A stretch of 64,000 bases of DNA from Paenibacillus helianthi (GTDB lineage: Bacteria > Bacillota > Bacilli > Paenibacillales > Paenibacillaceae): positions 372,001-436,000 of the forward strand of contig NZ_LVWI01000001.1 in assembly GCF_001909055.1 (NCBI RefSeq). The letters run 5' to 3'. Each line of letters opens with the position of its first letter. Position 1 is the stretch's first letter. This document shows positions 8,772 through 17,719 of the stretch, piece by piece. A program made the position numbers and the translations under genes. The notes beneath the pieces were generated by a model that saw only the letters and a list, made by a program, of their open reading frames with translations, did not search any database and had not been told where the DNA came from.

Positions 8772-9765
8772 TCATTCAGCATCAACGGCACAGCGAAATC
8801 CGATACTACCTGTAGAACTGTCCGGCGTGTTCGAACTGCGCGCCGCAACACGGTAACGGTTGCAGTAGGAATGGTGGCAGAGGTAAGAGCCGCCTTTCAT
8901 CGTTCGAGCCTTGCCAACTGCTGGCCCCTGCGGGTTAATGGATGAACTGATTTGATGATAGCTTGAACTGAACCAGTCAGAGCACCATTCCCATACGTTG
9001 CCGGTCATATTGTACAATCCATACCCGTTGGGAGGATAAGCATCCACGGGACAAGTGCCGAAGTAACCATCAGGTGCCGTGTGGACTTTCGGGAACTCTC
9101 CGTGCCAAATGTTGCAGAGATTTCTGCTCCCCTGCTTAATTTGATCTCCACAAGGGTATCTCTTGCTGGAAAGAGCACCCCGTGCAGCGAGCTCCCAATT
9201 CCGCCTCTGTTGGCAGCCGTTTGCCCGCCCATCTGCAATAGGCCTCCGCATCATTCCATGATACATGTGCAACAGGATGGTTCAATCTGTCCTGGATGTT
9301 CGTACCGAGACCAGCCGGGGAATGCCACGAGGCGCCCTCGATGACCAGCCACCACGGCGTTTGGACCGGAAATTGCAGCGGCTGCTTCTTTAACTCATCC
9401 GATACAAAAGCATGGAATACAAATGACCAGCCGAATCGCTCCGCCTCTGTGACATATCCCGTGGATTCAATGAATGTCTTGAATTGGGCGTTTGTAACTG
9501 CATATTTCTCGATATAGAAGGGAGCGACATAGATCTCGCGCTCTGGTCCTTCTCCATCAAAAGGGAACGCCTCCTGACTGTTCGTACCCATTAGAAAGGT
9601 GCTTCCTCCAAGTCGCACACTCTGTGACAGATCAGGAAATGGGTTCATGTGTGCCGCGGGACCCGGCGCCTGAGTCTCCATATATAGTATTCGAGTCTCC
9701 AGATATTCGGAAGTTGGCTGCCTTCTAGCGGCGCAACAGCTTTTCTCTTGATGTTTATCTAAAAT
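8772..9765 (-). pseudogene. Frameshifted formylglycine-generating enzyme (sulfatase maturase)
   Basis: The protein would oxidise a sulfatase active-site Cys to formylglycine. The N-terminal part is read in one frame (VRLGGSTFLMGTNSQEAFPFDGEGP...GKRLPTEAE) and the C-terminal part in another (WELAARGALSSKRYP...GFRCAVDAE). Deleting one base near 9197-9200 restores the family motif RLPTEAEWE. Both catalytic cysteines remain (SYLCHHSYCNRYR), as does NTPDSSTGSIGFRC, but the PWGD motif has become PCGD. Upstream of the first ATG (9681) the frame continues through DKHQEKSCCAARRQP to a strong AAGGAGG site at 9770-9776, where the start position holds TTA or ATT instead of a normal start codon. So there are at least two lesions. 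No sulfatase gene is visible beside it. Confidence 0.82.
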
Positions 9766-9784
9766 GAGACCTCCTTATCTGGCA

Positions 9785-9916
9785 TTACTTCCTTCTGAGC
9801 GGGAATATCTTCTGCATTAGTGCTTGCTCAATCGCTTGCTGTGCAGCAGCGCTCTCTTCCAGAAACTCACCCGGATGTCTGTTTTTTAGCTCCGATAAAA
9901 TTGGCTTTAAGCGCAT
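9785..9916 (-). CDS. Possible 43-residue remnant or small protein
   Basis: An open frame from ATG 9916 reading MRLKPILSELKNRHPGEFLE, rich in Glu, Gln, Lys and Arg. It fills the gap between the DUF4179 remnant and the maturase remnant. No good ribosome site precedes it, and I do not recognise the family. Its position in a decaying locus makes a gene fragment as likely as a real small gene. Confidence 0.25.
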   Translation of the reverse strand: MRLKPILSELKNRHPGEFLEESAAAQQAIEQALMQKIFPLRRK

Positions 9917-9922
9917 CGCTTA

Positions 9923-10952
9923 TTATTTTGTATAAACTTTCAGATTAATTTCCTCCAGCTTACTTCCCGTCCGCTCTTTGATCTTCAGCACCAGCGACCC
10001 GGGATCATCCAGCCAGTTGCTGGCAAACGCATATTCATATCCATCCACCGTACCACCGCCTGAAACCGGGCTAAGCTGTACGGATTTTCCATGAATTTTC
10101 GACAGTACTCCCTGAAAGAGGGCATTATCGAAGATATCTACTCTGGTTTCCCAGTCATTGTCCTCCGGATTCTTCAGCGCTACTCTTGCGTGGATCAGCA
10201 TTGGAGACATTTCAACCTGATTGAGTACAACCTCATGCCCGTTAAGTGTAAACGGCAAATTCGGCTTCACAATCTGTGTCTTATATTTCTTAAATTTCGA
10301 ATCAAGCGCAAAGCTTACCTTCAGGATCGGGGAATAGTGCATATCCTCCATGATCGTTCCTGTTTTGGGCTCGGCCATTTTCCCGGGATTCACGGAAGCG
10401 ATCCTGAATTCGGCTTCCAGCTGCTGCGGAAAAGGTTGTGAACGGTCGAGCAACGTCGTGTTCAGATAACTGTCAGTGGCACGGTTCTTCATCTTCGCAC
10501 TGTTAATACTGTATATCTCCTGCTTCACATCGGTGGTTGCCGTATACAAGTACATAATCTTATTTTCGTCTGCCGTAATGGCATTTAATGTTATCACATA
10601 GCCATCAGCTTCAGCCGTCTGGTTCACCATCTGAACGTACCCGCTCCGGATCACAGAATCTAGCGTAGGCTCATCTATGCTGAATATGGCGTTTTCTTTA
10701 AAGACCTCTAGCTCCCCCCAATCGACGGACTGTACTGTGCTTGCAGGCTGCGGGACGGACTGAAGATATGGAAGGACAAACAGTATAGCTGCGGCTATCA
10801 CGGCTGCGGCGATTCCCAACCCCATGCTTCTGGAGAAAAAACGGTACTTCAGCCTTTGCTGCCCCCGCTCCATCCCTGTACATTTCTTCCTGCATACGGA
10901 CCGCATCATTGAGCAAGGATTGCTCTTCACTGCTACCATTCATTCCATTCAC
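9923..10952 (-). pseudogene. DUF4179-type anti-sigma-like membrane protein, frameshifted
   Basis: Membrane-anchored partner of the upstream ECF sigma factor. Translation would start at GTG 10952, overlapping the sigma-factor stop (GTGA), and read MNGMNGSSEEQSLLNDAVRM. After about 30 codons the frame is lost at a run of five G residues (plus-strand C5 at 10862-10866). Removing one base joins RDGAGQQRLKYRFFSRSMGL to the rest: a transmembrane helix (GIAAAVIAAAILFVLPYL) and a long extracellular DUF4179-like domain ending near 9923. Because the lesion is in a homopolymer, reversible phase variation cannot be excluded. The upstream sigma gene is also broken, which favours decay. Confidence 0.7.
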
Positions 10953-11382
10953 CCCGATTCTTCAATGGTTCTAAGCTGCTTCAGCCCTTTGTGCTGCCAG
11001 GTTTTGATCGTTCCTTCCGGTTTTCTGAGCAATTCTGCGATTTCTGTCAAAGTCATATCGTTGTAGTACTTCAGAGCAGCACATGGCGGTATTTCGGCTT
11101 CACCTGCTCCACGGCCCGCAGAATTTCCAGCTTGCTGCTGCTGTCCTGCATGGCAGGTTCCTGCATCGCTTCCTCCGGTGTCGGCACAAACTTCTTCCTT
11201 CTTCTTTGCTCATCGATGCAAACATAGATCAGAATCCGGATCATCCATGATTTGAATGCCAGCGGCTCTTAGGCAATATGGTATAGCTGGTCACTGTGTT
11301 CCATAACGGAATTATAAAAGGCGCTATCCTCCCGCGTCACAGCACCCGTGAGCTTTTTCATTTCCGCCTTGCGACTGATCAT
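10949..11382 (-). pseudogene. ECF sigma factor remnant
   Basis: ATG 11382 follows AAGGAGGGG and reads MISRKAEMKKLTGAVTREDS...SDQLYHIA, the start of a sigma-70 region 2, then hits TAA. The same frame continues directly with EPLAFKSWMIRILIYVCIDE, so region 2 has lost roughly 25-30 codons, with a stop at the junction. Later, after VKPKYRHVLL, the frame shifts by one base into KYYNDMTLTEIAELLRKPEG (region 4 helix-turn-helix), ending at 10949. There are thus two or three independent lesions. The intact gene would have directed transcription of its own operon, restrained by the DUF4179 protein. Confidence 0.82.
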
Positions 11383-11530
11383 TTGTTCCCCTCCTTGCTT
11401 ATCTGTATATGGTTTAAGACGCAGAGCTCGCCTAAACGGTTTTCGCATAACCTAAATTTAGCGAAACTTAGATTTTAAAATGGGGTACTAGTCAGCTTAT
11501 ATAGATGCTGATTCTAGCATATCCCCCCCC

Positions 11531-11574
11531 AAAAAAAAGGCTGCAAAGCCCACCTTCAGGTGAGTTTGCAGCCT
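11531..11574 (-). terminator. Terminator downstream of the aminopeptidase gene
   Basis: A 10-bp stem (AGGCTGCAAA, 11538-11547, with 11565-11574) holds an inner CACCT/AGGTG hairpin. On the minus strand it is followed by eight T residues and then a G8 run. It ends the aminopeptidase transcript about 140 bases after its stop. Confidence 0.85.
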
Positions 11575-11590
11575 CGACTCCGGCAAGTAG

Positions 11591-11684
11591 AAACGGCTTT
11601 GCCGTCCTTTTTTAAAGGACGGTACCGTTTCAGCGAGAAATATAAGGATGATTGATGGCGTGAAACATATAAATCCTTATATTT
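11591..11684. repeat. Two adjacent inverted repeats, likely a dispersed intergenic palindrome
   Basis: Within the 329-base gap after the aminopeptidase, 11591-11630 forms a long interrupted hairpin (AAACGG...CCGTCC / GGACGG...CCGTTT). Directly beside it is a 12-bp inverted repeat, AAATATAAGGAT (11638-11649), pairing with 11673-11684. Neither is needed for termination, which the hairpin at 11531-11574 supplies. The first palindrome looks like a REP-type element present in many copies in Paenibacillus chromosomes. That is from memory, and copy number cannot be tested here. Confidence 0.5.
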
Positions 11685-11711
11685 GCACAATTGAAATGTC
11701 CCAATTCCCTT

Positions 11712-12944
11712 TTATAGTACCCAGTTTCCTTTGCGGAAGACGGGTTCAATGGTTCCATCGGCCAATTCGCCGTCGATATCAAGCTCTGCGGAGCCAACCA
11801 TGAAGTCAACATGCGTCAAGCTGACATTGGCTCCCCGTTCCAGCAGTTCTTCGCTGCTCAGTGAGGTTCCACCTTCGATATTTACCGGATACGCGCTGCC
11901 GAGTGCAAAGTGGCAGGAAGCATTCTCGTCGATTCCGGTGTTGTAGAATACTCGATCCAGACGTGAAATAGGAGAATCATGCGGCACTAGCGCCACTTCT
12001 CCCAGATAAGAAGCTCCTTCATCCGTTTCTAACAAAGAGGTCAGATGCTCCCGTCCGGATTCTGCATCATAAGCCGTTACTTTTCCGTCTGTAAAGGTAA
12101 TCTTAATCCCATCTACAAGCCGTCCGTTCAAATTCAGCGGGAGTGTGCTGCTTACTGTCCCGTTGACTCCCTTACGGTGCGGCATGGTATATACTTCTTC
12201 AGTCGGCATATTGGCTACAAAATAGACTCCGCCCGCATTTTCACCGCCACCGCCGCGCCAGAGATGTCCCTCAGGAAGCTCTACATGCAGATCCGTTCCC
12301 GGAGCACGGTAATGGAGGCTTTTGTAACGTTTGGCATTCATCCGTTCCTGGGATTCCTTGAGGTCGGCAATATGCCCGCGCCAGGCGGCTACCGGGTCTT
12401 CACTGCCCACACGGTTCATCTGGAATACGGCCTCCCACATCGCTTCCACACGCTGCTCCTCCGGTAAATCCGCAAACACCTTGTCTGCCCATGCCTGCGT
12501 CGGCGCTTTGATCAGCGACCAGCTGATTCGGTTATTACGGGTATAGTTCTGATATTTCTTGCGCGCTATGGCTGCGGCTTTCACAGCAGTGGATACTTTG
12601 GAGGAATCGATGCCGCGGAACAATTCCGGATCAGGCACCTTAATATGTAAAATAGCTCCGCCCTCTTCCGCAAACCCTTCCAGCATATCAGCATGCCACT
12701 GCGGATAATATCCAAAAGAATCCTCTGCGGCCTTCTCGTAGCGAATCCGAGTTACCTTCTCGTCATCCCAATCCACAAGCACATATTTGGCTCCTGCTTC
12801 ATAGGCCTTGCCTACAATCAGGCGGGTGAGCTCTGCCGTTTCCAGCGGCGAATGAATCATCAGCACTTGTCCAGGCTGAATATTCACTCCGACCTTGACC
12901 ACCAGGTCCGCATATTTCTCCAGCATCCCATCAAAATCCTTCAT
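11712..12944 (-). CDS. M29-family aminopeptidase
   Basis: Cytoplasmic metallo-aminopeptidase of 410 residues (AmpS/PepS/AmpII family) that removes N-terminal residues from peptides. The usual full length is present. The metal-ligand regions of the family can be seen in order: MPTEEVYTMPH, YLGEVALV, NTGIDENASCHFALG and LTHVDFMVG, supplying the Glu, His and Asp ligands for two metal ions. The N-terminal domain begins MKDFDGMLEKYADLVVKVGV. It is apparently monocistronic, with a terminator at 11531-11574. Confidence 0.95.
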   Translation of the reverse strand: MKDFDGMLEKYADLVVKVGVNIQPGQVLMIHSPLETAELTRLIVGKAYEAGAKYVLVDWDDEKVTRIRYEKAAEDSFGYYPQWHADMLEGFAEEGGAILHIKVPDPELFRGIDSSKVSTAVKAAAIARKKYQNYTRNNRISWSLIKAPTQAWADKVFADLPEEQRVEAMWEAVFQMNRVGSEDPVAAWRGHIADLKESQERMNAKRYKSLHYRAPGTDLHVELPEGHLWRGGGGENAGGVYFVANMPTEEVYTMPHRKGVNGTVSSTLPLNLNGRLVDGIKITFTDGKVTAYDAESGREHLTSLLETDEGASYLGEVALVPHDSPISRLDRVFYNTGIDENASCHFALGSAYPVNIEGGTSLSSEELLERGANVSLTHVDFMVGSAELDIDGELADGTIEPVFRKGNWVL

Positions 12945-13078
12945 CGCTTCATTTCCTCCGTATCTTAAATTACTGTGCCTTGCGAAACATCTCCGCTGCT
13001 TGTAGCAGCCGGAGGTTCGTATTCACTGTCAATTTTAACGTAAAATACAAGAGGTTGCGAGTCCAATCCGAATTCCAT

Positions 13079-14422
13079 TTATGCACCCGTTCCGGTTAAC
13101 CGCCCGATATGTTTAATAAAACTGAACCGCGCTCCACCAAGCGGGGATGTGGAGTACACTAACTCTCCGTCTAAATTCGTGGCAATCTGTCGGCAAATCG
13201 CCAACCCGAGTCCGGTAACCCCGTTAGATCCGGTATAAAACCGCTGAAAAACAGCATCCCGCTCTGTTTCACTTAATCCATTGCCGTCATCGTCAATATG
13301 TATCGCCCAGACAGCTCCGGGATATTCCGCATCGATTCGCACACAAATTTGGCTCGAAGTATGTCTTACAGCATTTTGCAGCAGATTCACCAGAACCTGG
13401 AACAGCTGCTCTCCAGCGACAACAACTTGAAGGCTCGCCCCTTCCACCTGGAGCTTAATTGCCCGTTCATTAGCTGCCGGCATGAGTAAGAGCGCCGCTT
13501 CTTCTGCCATTGTACGAAGATCAATTGCTGATGCAGGCCAATATTCATCGACCGCCTCCAACCTGGAAAGCTGAAGCAGCTTGTCCACCATATCCATCAA
13601 CCGCACAGACTGCGTTAAAATGACTTCAAGTCCCGTCTCTTGTGTAACCACCTGATCTTGGATGGCAAACACAAAACCGTGTATCGACATTAGCGGTGTT
13701 CTGAGCTCGTGGGAAACGTTCTGCAGGAACTCAACCTGATTGCGCTGATGCTGTTGTATGCGGTCAGACATCGACTGAAAAGTAGTAATCAATTCGCCGA
13801 TTTCTGTGGTATCTCCCACCGGAAAGGCTTCATCCTGCGAACGGTAAGGCTCATAGCGGCCTACTGCTTCCTTCAGCTGATTCAATGGACGCACTACCCT
13901 CGAAACGGTCAATAGGCCTATGACCAGGATCATTAAGAGACTGAATCCAATCGCCAGAAGTGTTGTCCGCATCAAGGAACCGTAGAGCGCTCTAAGTGAG
14001 GAGAGTGGAGCATAGATAAAGATAGAATAAGGCCGGCCGGCCAAACGTTCTTTGGTGAAGAGAATCTTTCTGCCGTGCAATACCGCTATACCCTTCCGCC
14101 CGGAAAGTGCATAATTCAGGGTGTTTCCTACTTCCCTGTCGTCGTTAGCATCGATGATTTTATTATTTGGATCGAGAATAAGATAGTCCGCATCCAGCAT
14201 CAGACCCTTTACTACATATTTGAATTCCGTGTTGTTTAGTCCGGAGATATCGCCATTACGCAATATTTTCTCCGCTTTTTCTGCCTGTCCATGCAGCTGA
14301 GCCTTGACCTGATTCACCAGAATATCATCAATTAGACTGACGAACAGAGCTACCGTAATTCCAACCGTAACCACAAGCGCCAAAAAAAAGGACAACAGCA
14401 TCTTGCCTCTAATAGTATGCAT
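13079..14422 (-). CDS. Membrane sensor histidine kinase
   Basis: A 447-residue two-component sensor. Two membrane helices (about residues 9-31 and 150-172) flank an extracytoplasmic sensor domain with DADYLILDPNNKIIDANDD. HAMP, HisKA (phospho-acceptor His in NVSHELRTPLMSIHGF) and HATPase_c (NLLQNAVRHTS, DDDGNGLSE, GVTGLGLAICRQIA) follow. It starts one base after the response-regulator stop, so the two are translated together. The signal is unknown. Confidence 0.95.
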   Translation of the reverse strand: MHTIRGKMLLSFFLALVVTVGITVALFVSLIDDILVNQVKAQLHGQAEKAEKILRNGDISGLNNTEFKYVVKGLMLDADYLILDPNNKIIDANDDREVGNTLNYALSGRKGIAVLHGRKILFTKERLAGRPYSIFIYAPLSSLRALYGSLMRTTLLAIGFSLLMILVIGLLTVSRVVRPLNQLKEAVGRYEPYRSQDEAFPVGDTTEIGELITTFQSMSDRIQQHQRNQVEFLQNVSHELRTPLMSIHGFVFAIQDQVVTQETGLEVILTQSVRLMDMVDKLLQLSRLEAVDEYWPASAIDLRTMAEEAALLLMPAANERAIKLQVEGASLQVVVAGEQLFQVLVNLLQNAVRHTSSQICVRIDAEYPGAVWAIHIDDDGNGLSETERDAVFQRFYTGSNGVTGLGLAICRQIATNLDGELVYSTSPLGGARFSFIKHIGRLTGTGA

Positions 14423-15136
14423 CTATATTTTGTTCACGGTCGCTTTGTAGCCGAAGCCCCAGACCGTATTAATCAGTAGTGAAGAACCGTGCTCAGTAAG
14501 CTTTTTACGGATTCTTTTGACAAGATCATCCACAACCCGGACATCTCCGAAGAAATCATAATTCCATACATGCTGGATCAGTTGTTCTCGGTCAAACGGA
14601 CGCTCTAAATGCGATGCCAGAAAAAGAAGCAATTCAAATTCACGCGAGGTCAGGCTTATTTCCGTGTTATTCACAGAGACCCTGCGAAAATCAGCATAGA
14701 TCTCCAGATTTCCGGCATGGCAAACATTCTCCATTTTGGATGCAGTCGCAGGGTCTACAGACGAACCATTCCCTAATTTATACAGACGCAGCATTGCCTT
14801 AACCCTGCCTACCAGTTCACGAGGATTGAACGGCTTGCTCAAAAAATCGCTGCAGCCCAGCTCCAGCCCGTATATACGGTCACTTTCTTCCCCCCGAGCA
14901 GAAATCATAATAATTGGAATCTCGGTAAACGAACGTATTTCAGTTAGTAGAGAAAGTCCGTCAATTCCCGGCATCATGATATCCAGGATCAGACATTCAG
15001 GTTCATCCAAGCGCACATATTCCACCAGATTAGCCCCGCTGGCAAATGAAGTCACCTCATAGGCTTCCTTCCGCAAATACTCAGAGAGCAGTTGTAAGAT
15101 GAAAAGGTCATCGTCTACCACTACTATTTTGCTCAC
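14423..15136 (-). CDS. OmpR/PhoB-family response regulator
   Basis: A 237-residue regulator starting at GTG. The receiver domain has the acidic pocket DDD (residues 8-10), the phospho-acceptor Asp52 (LILDIMMPG) and the Lys of the FLSKPFNPREL loop. The C-terminal winged helix reads TSREFELLLFLASHLERPFDREQLIQ with VRVVDDLVKRIRKKL. It forms an operon with the downstream kinase. Candidate targets include the divergently placed or adjacent repeat-protein gene, but no operator could be defined. Confidence 0.95.
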   Translation of the reverse strand: MSKIVVVDDDLFILQLLSEYLRKEAYEVTSFASGANLVEYVRLDEPECLILDIMMPGIDGLSLLTEIRSFTEIPIIMISARGEESDRIYGLELGCSDFLSKPFNPRELVGRVKAMLRLYKLGNGSSVDPATASKMENVCHAGNLEIYADFRRVSVNNTEISLTSREFELLLFLASHLERPFDREQLIQHVWNYDFFGDVRVVDDLVKRIRKKLTEHGSSLLINTVWGFGYKATVNKI

Positions 15137-15198
15137 CGTAAAGTCACTCTGCCTTTCTATATCAGCCTTTTATATATACAGCGTAACACAATAGATAA

Positions 15199-15229
15199 AA
15201 GACGGGAAACCTGTGTATGGCCCCGTCTT
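15199..15229 (-). terminator. Terminator of the Lys/Ala repeat-protein gene
   Basis: Stem AAGACGGG/CCCGTCTT with further pairing inside, followed on the minus strand by TTTATC. It separates the repeat-protein gene from the two-component operon. Confidence 0.7.
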
Positions 15230-15285
15230 GGTTGAAGATAGAATATGAAGCTGACTTACAAGATCAGAAGGATGTATTAGATTCC

Positions 15286-15873
15286 TTATTTCTTAGTTGT
15301 TTTTGCCGGTGCCTTTACCGCGGTTTTTGCCGGTGCTTTTACTGTTGATGTTTTTGCTACTGTAGTTTTGGCCGGTGCTTTTACTGTTGATGTCTTTGCT
15401 ACTGTAGTTTTGGCTGGTGCTTTTACTGTTGATGCTTTTTTCACTGCAGTTTTAGCTGATACTTTTTTAGTGGATGCTTTTTTCACTGCAGTTTTAGCTG
15501 ATACTTTTTTAGTTGATGTTTTTTTCACTGCAGTTTTTGCTGATGCTTTTTTAGTGGATGCTTTTTTCACTGTAGTTTTTGCTGGTGCTTTTACTGTTGT
15601 TGATTTTGTTGTTGATTTTGTTGTTGATTTTGTTGTCGATTTTGTTGCTGCTACTGCCTTTGCTGGTGTTGCAGCGGTTTTAGGCAGTGCAACGTGTTTT
15701 ACAGCAGGTGTAGCTACTTTTGCGGTTGTAACTGTTTTGACAATCGGTGCTGATGCCTTTGTCGTAACTGCTGCCTTGACAGGTGCTGCTGCCGCAAATG
15801 CACTTGTCGAGCCTCCTACCACGCTAATCACTGCCAGTAATGCAATTGCTTTTCTTGTCCATTTGTTATTCAT
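15286..15873 (-). CDS. Secreted Lys/Ala/Thr-rich repeat protein
   Basis: A 195-residue exported protein. The first 28 residues are a signal peptide (KAIALLAVISVVGGSTSAFA). The rest is low complexity with nested repeats: KSTT four times, then units such as KKASTKKVSAKTAV, then VKAPAKTTVAKTST three times. The mature part has almost no acidic residues, so it is strongly basic, like histone-H1-type tails. After export it could bind anionic wall polymers, DNA or teichoic acids. The repeats are nearly identical at DNA level, so length variation is expected. It lies directly upstream of the two-component system in the same direction. Confidence 0.75.
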   Translation of the reverse strand: MNNKWTRKAIALLAVISVVGGSTSAFAAAAPVKAAVTTKASAPIVKTVTTAKVATPAVKHVALPKTAATPAKAVAATKSTTKSTTKSTTKSTTVKAPAKTTVKKASTKKASAKTAVKKTSTKKVSAKTAVKKASTKKVSAKTAVKKASTVKAPAKTTVAKTSTVKAPAKTTVAKTSTVKAPAKTAVKAPAKTTKK

Positions 15874-15986
15874 CTTGAACCACCTCTTCCTTTGAAGTGA
15901 CTTTAGAATAACAATTGGATACGGGAATTCTGTGAGATAAATATGAAAAAAGTATATGATTGTCCACTACTCAGCTGTGATCCGCC

Positions 15987-16334
15987 CTATTTCTTATCCA
16001 CCTGCAACAGTGTAACTGTCTTAACCGCATAAGTGTGGGTGATCTTGTCTTCTCCGATGATATTCAGCTTGACCAGACTGGCGATTTTTGCCGGATCTGC
16101 TTTGGAGAGCAGCCTCCACACCTCAGGATCGGATAACGTCTGATACAGCTTGTCGTCATCGTATTCCTTACGGTTCTGCGTGACCAGCTTCACTCTGTAA
16201 CCCCCGATTTCACTATCCGCAACCCCCTGTTCTGCACAAAATGCCAAGATGTCCTGCCGAAGCTCACCCAGCTCCTTCTCCAGCTCTTTCTGTTTAGCCT
16301 TCAGTTTGTAATATTGCTGCACCTTCTTCTCCAT
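15987..16334 (-). CDS. Small coiled-coil protein of unknown function
   Basis: A 115-residue protein with an N-terminal helix (YYKLKAKQKELEKELGELRQDI) likely to form a coiled coil, followed by a beta-rich part (EIGGYRVKLVTQNRKEYDDDKLYQTLSDPEVW). The start follows GGAGAGGAG. It resembles small phage-like or hypothetical Paenibacillus proteins, but I cannot name a family. It is divergent from the VanZ/RDD gene. Confidence 0.7.
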   Translation of the reverse strand: MEKKVQQYYKLKAKQKELEKELGELRQDILAFCAEQGVADSEIGGYRVKLVTQNRKEYDDDKLYQTLSDPEVWRLLSKADPAKIASLVKLNIIGEDKITHTYAVKTVTLLQVDKK

Positions 16335-16485
16335 ATTGCTTCACGCTCCTCTCCTGACATATCTATGCCGGATGGGCAAAATAAATAAGTGTCACTCCGA
16401 ATTGCAGTGATACCTGCAGGCAGCAGCGTCTAACGTATAGAGGTGTTCTCTGAATTATCACTATCCTATTTACGGCAGGTGGCTC

Positions 16486-17616
16486 ATGTTTCAATCCTAT
16501 CTATCTCCAATCTCTTATGCGTTCATGTCTTTTCCTGTGGCAGCGCTACTGTTCACACTCCCCTTCCTCGTGGTTCAATACAGGCGATACGGCTATATCA
16601 ACAAGATTAGGGCACTCGTCCTTTATTTGTTGCTGCTCTATTTGCTGAACGCATTCTATCTGATTATGCTCCCGATGCCGTCGTCCAGGCATAATGCTAT
16701 GCCTACGGGAAATATGATTCAGCATATACCGCTTCAGTTCATCCAGGATATTGTCCGCAATTCCAACGTAAGCGCAGATGAACCTTTATCTTACCTCCGG
16801 ATCCTCCGGCAACCGGATTTCCTTCAGGCCGTATTCAATGTATTTCTGACGGTACCGTTTGGTATGTTCCTGGGTTATTATTTCCGCACACGCTGGGTCG
16901 TCTGCATTCTGCTCTCCTTTACGCTTTCACTGCTTTTTGAGATCACTCAGATCACGGGAATTTACGGTTTTTTTGATCATCCATACCGGATCTTCGATGT
17001 CGACGACCTGCTTACCAATACACTGGGTGGAATCACCGGATACCGGATTGCGCTCTGGATATCCGCTCTGCTGCCACGAATCGAACAGCTGGACACCCGG
17101 GTAGATTTATCCGCCAAAAGAGTCACTTATACCCGCAGAGGCATCGCTGCGGGGTTAGACGCGCCTATCTGGATCATGCTGTTCCTGCTGCTCCATTCCT
17201 TCCAGGCCCCAGGCGCTTACTGGATCACGACAGGGGTTTATTTTGTAGTGCTTCCTTTCTGTACCGGCGGGCGGACCTTTGGCAAATGGGTTGTCCGCAT
17301 CCGCATAAGCAGCGAAGACGGACACAACCGGTTATGGGGATTGATCCTAAGATATCTGCTCCTATACGGAATTATAATTGGGGTGAATGTCTATCTGCTT
17401 ACTCCCTCCTGGCTCTCCAGTATATCCGGTCCATGGATGGGAATCATGTATGGTGGAGTAATGATCATGAATTTCATATTCTTTATTCATCTTGTAATCC
17501 GTATATTCAAGCGAAACCCGGTGCTGGTATATGAACAACTGAGCCGGACCTGCAACAGGATCACCTGGCCTGATCAGCAGCACGCCGATACCGGGAAGAC
17601 TTGTGAGATTCCATAA
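16486..17616 (+). CDS. VanZ-like and RDD-domain membrane protein
   Basis: A 376-residue polytopic membrane protein. The N-terminal half is VanZ-like (YLLNAFYLIMLPMP, VFLTVPFGMFLGYYFRTRW, DVDDLLTNTLGGITGY). The C-terminal half is RDD-like (AAGLDAPIWIMLFLLLHSF, GGRTFGKWVVRIRISSEDG), with about eight membrane segments overall. The start follows GGCAGGTGG. VanZ proteins are linked to low-level teicoplanin resistance in enterococci. In Paenibacillus this VanZ-RDD fusion is widespread and of unknown role. Confidence 0.88.
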   Translation: MFQSYLSPISYAFMSFPVAALLFTLPFLVVQYRRYGYINKIRALVLYLLLLYLLNAFYLIMLPMPSSRHNAMPTGNMIQHIPLQFIQDIVRNSNVSADEPLSYLRILRQPDFLQAVFNVFLTVPFGMFLGYYFRTRWVVCILLSFTLSLLFEITQITGIYGFFDHPYRIFDVDDLLTNTLGGITGYRIALWISALLPRIEQLDTRVDLSAKRVTYTRRGIAAGLDAPIWIMLFLLLHSFQAPGAYWITTGVYFVVLPFCTGGRTFGKWVVRIRISSEDGHNRLWGLILRYLLLYGIIIGVNVYLLTPSWLSSISGPWMGIMYGGVMIMNFIFFIHLVIRIFKRNPVLVYEQLSRTCNRITWPDQQHADTGKTCEIP

Positions 17617-17719
17617 TATGAACAGGTAGGAGTCCCATGCAGGACTCCTTTTTCCTTGTCCAGGATTGGTATAATATAGTAGGTGTAGCTCTTATCCACG
17701 TCTATCAAGGGAGATATGA

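Noticed and set aside
12990..13050. TTGACA upstream of the aminopeptidase as its promoter
   Set aside because: No acceptable -10 box at 16-18 bases; a small GCTGC hairpin occupies that place, so I did not call it.
15286..15660. CRISPR-like repetition in the repeat-protein gene
   Set aside because: Repeats are in frame, of amino-acid unit length, without unique spacers, and encode the protein's low-complexity tail.
15368..15895. Long plus-strand open frame of 175 codons, Val/Phe/Ala-rich
   Set aside because: It is the antisense shadow of the Lys/Ala repeat gene; its repeats simply mirror the coding repeats and it has no ribosome site.
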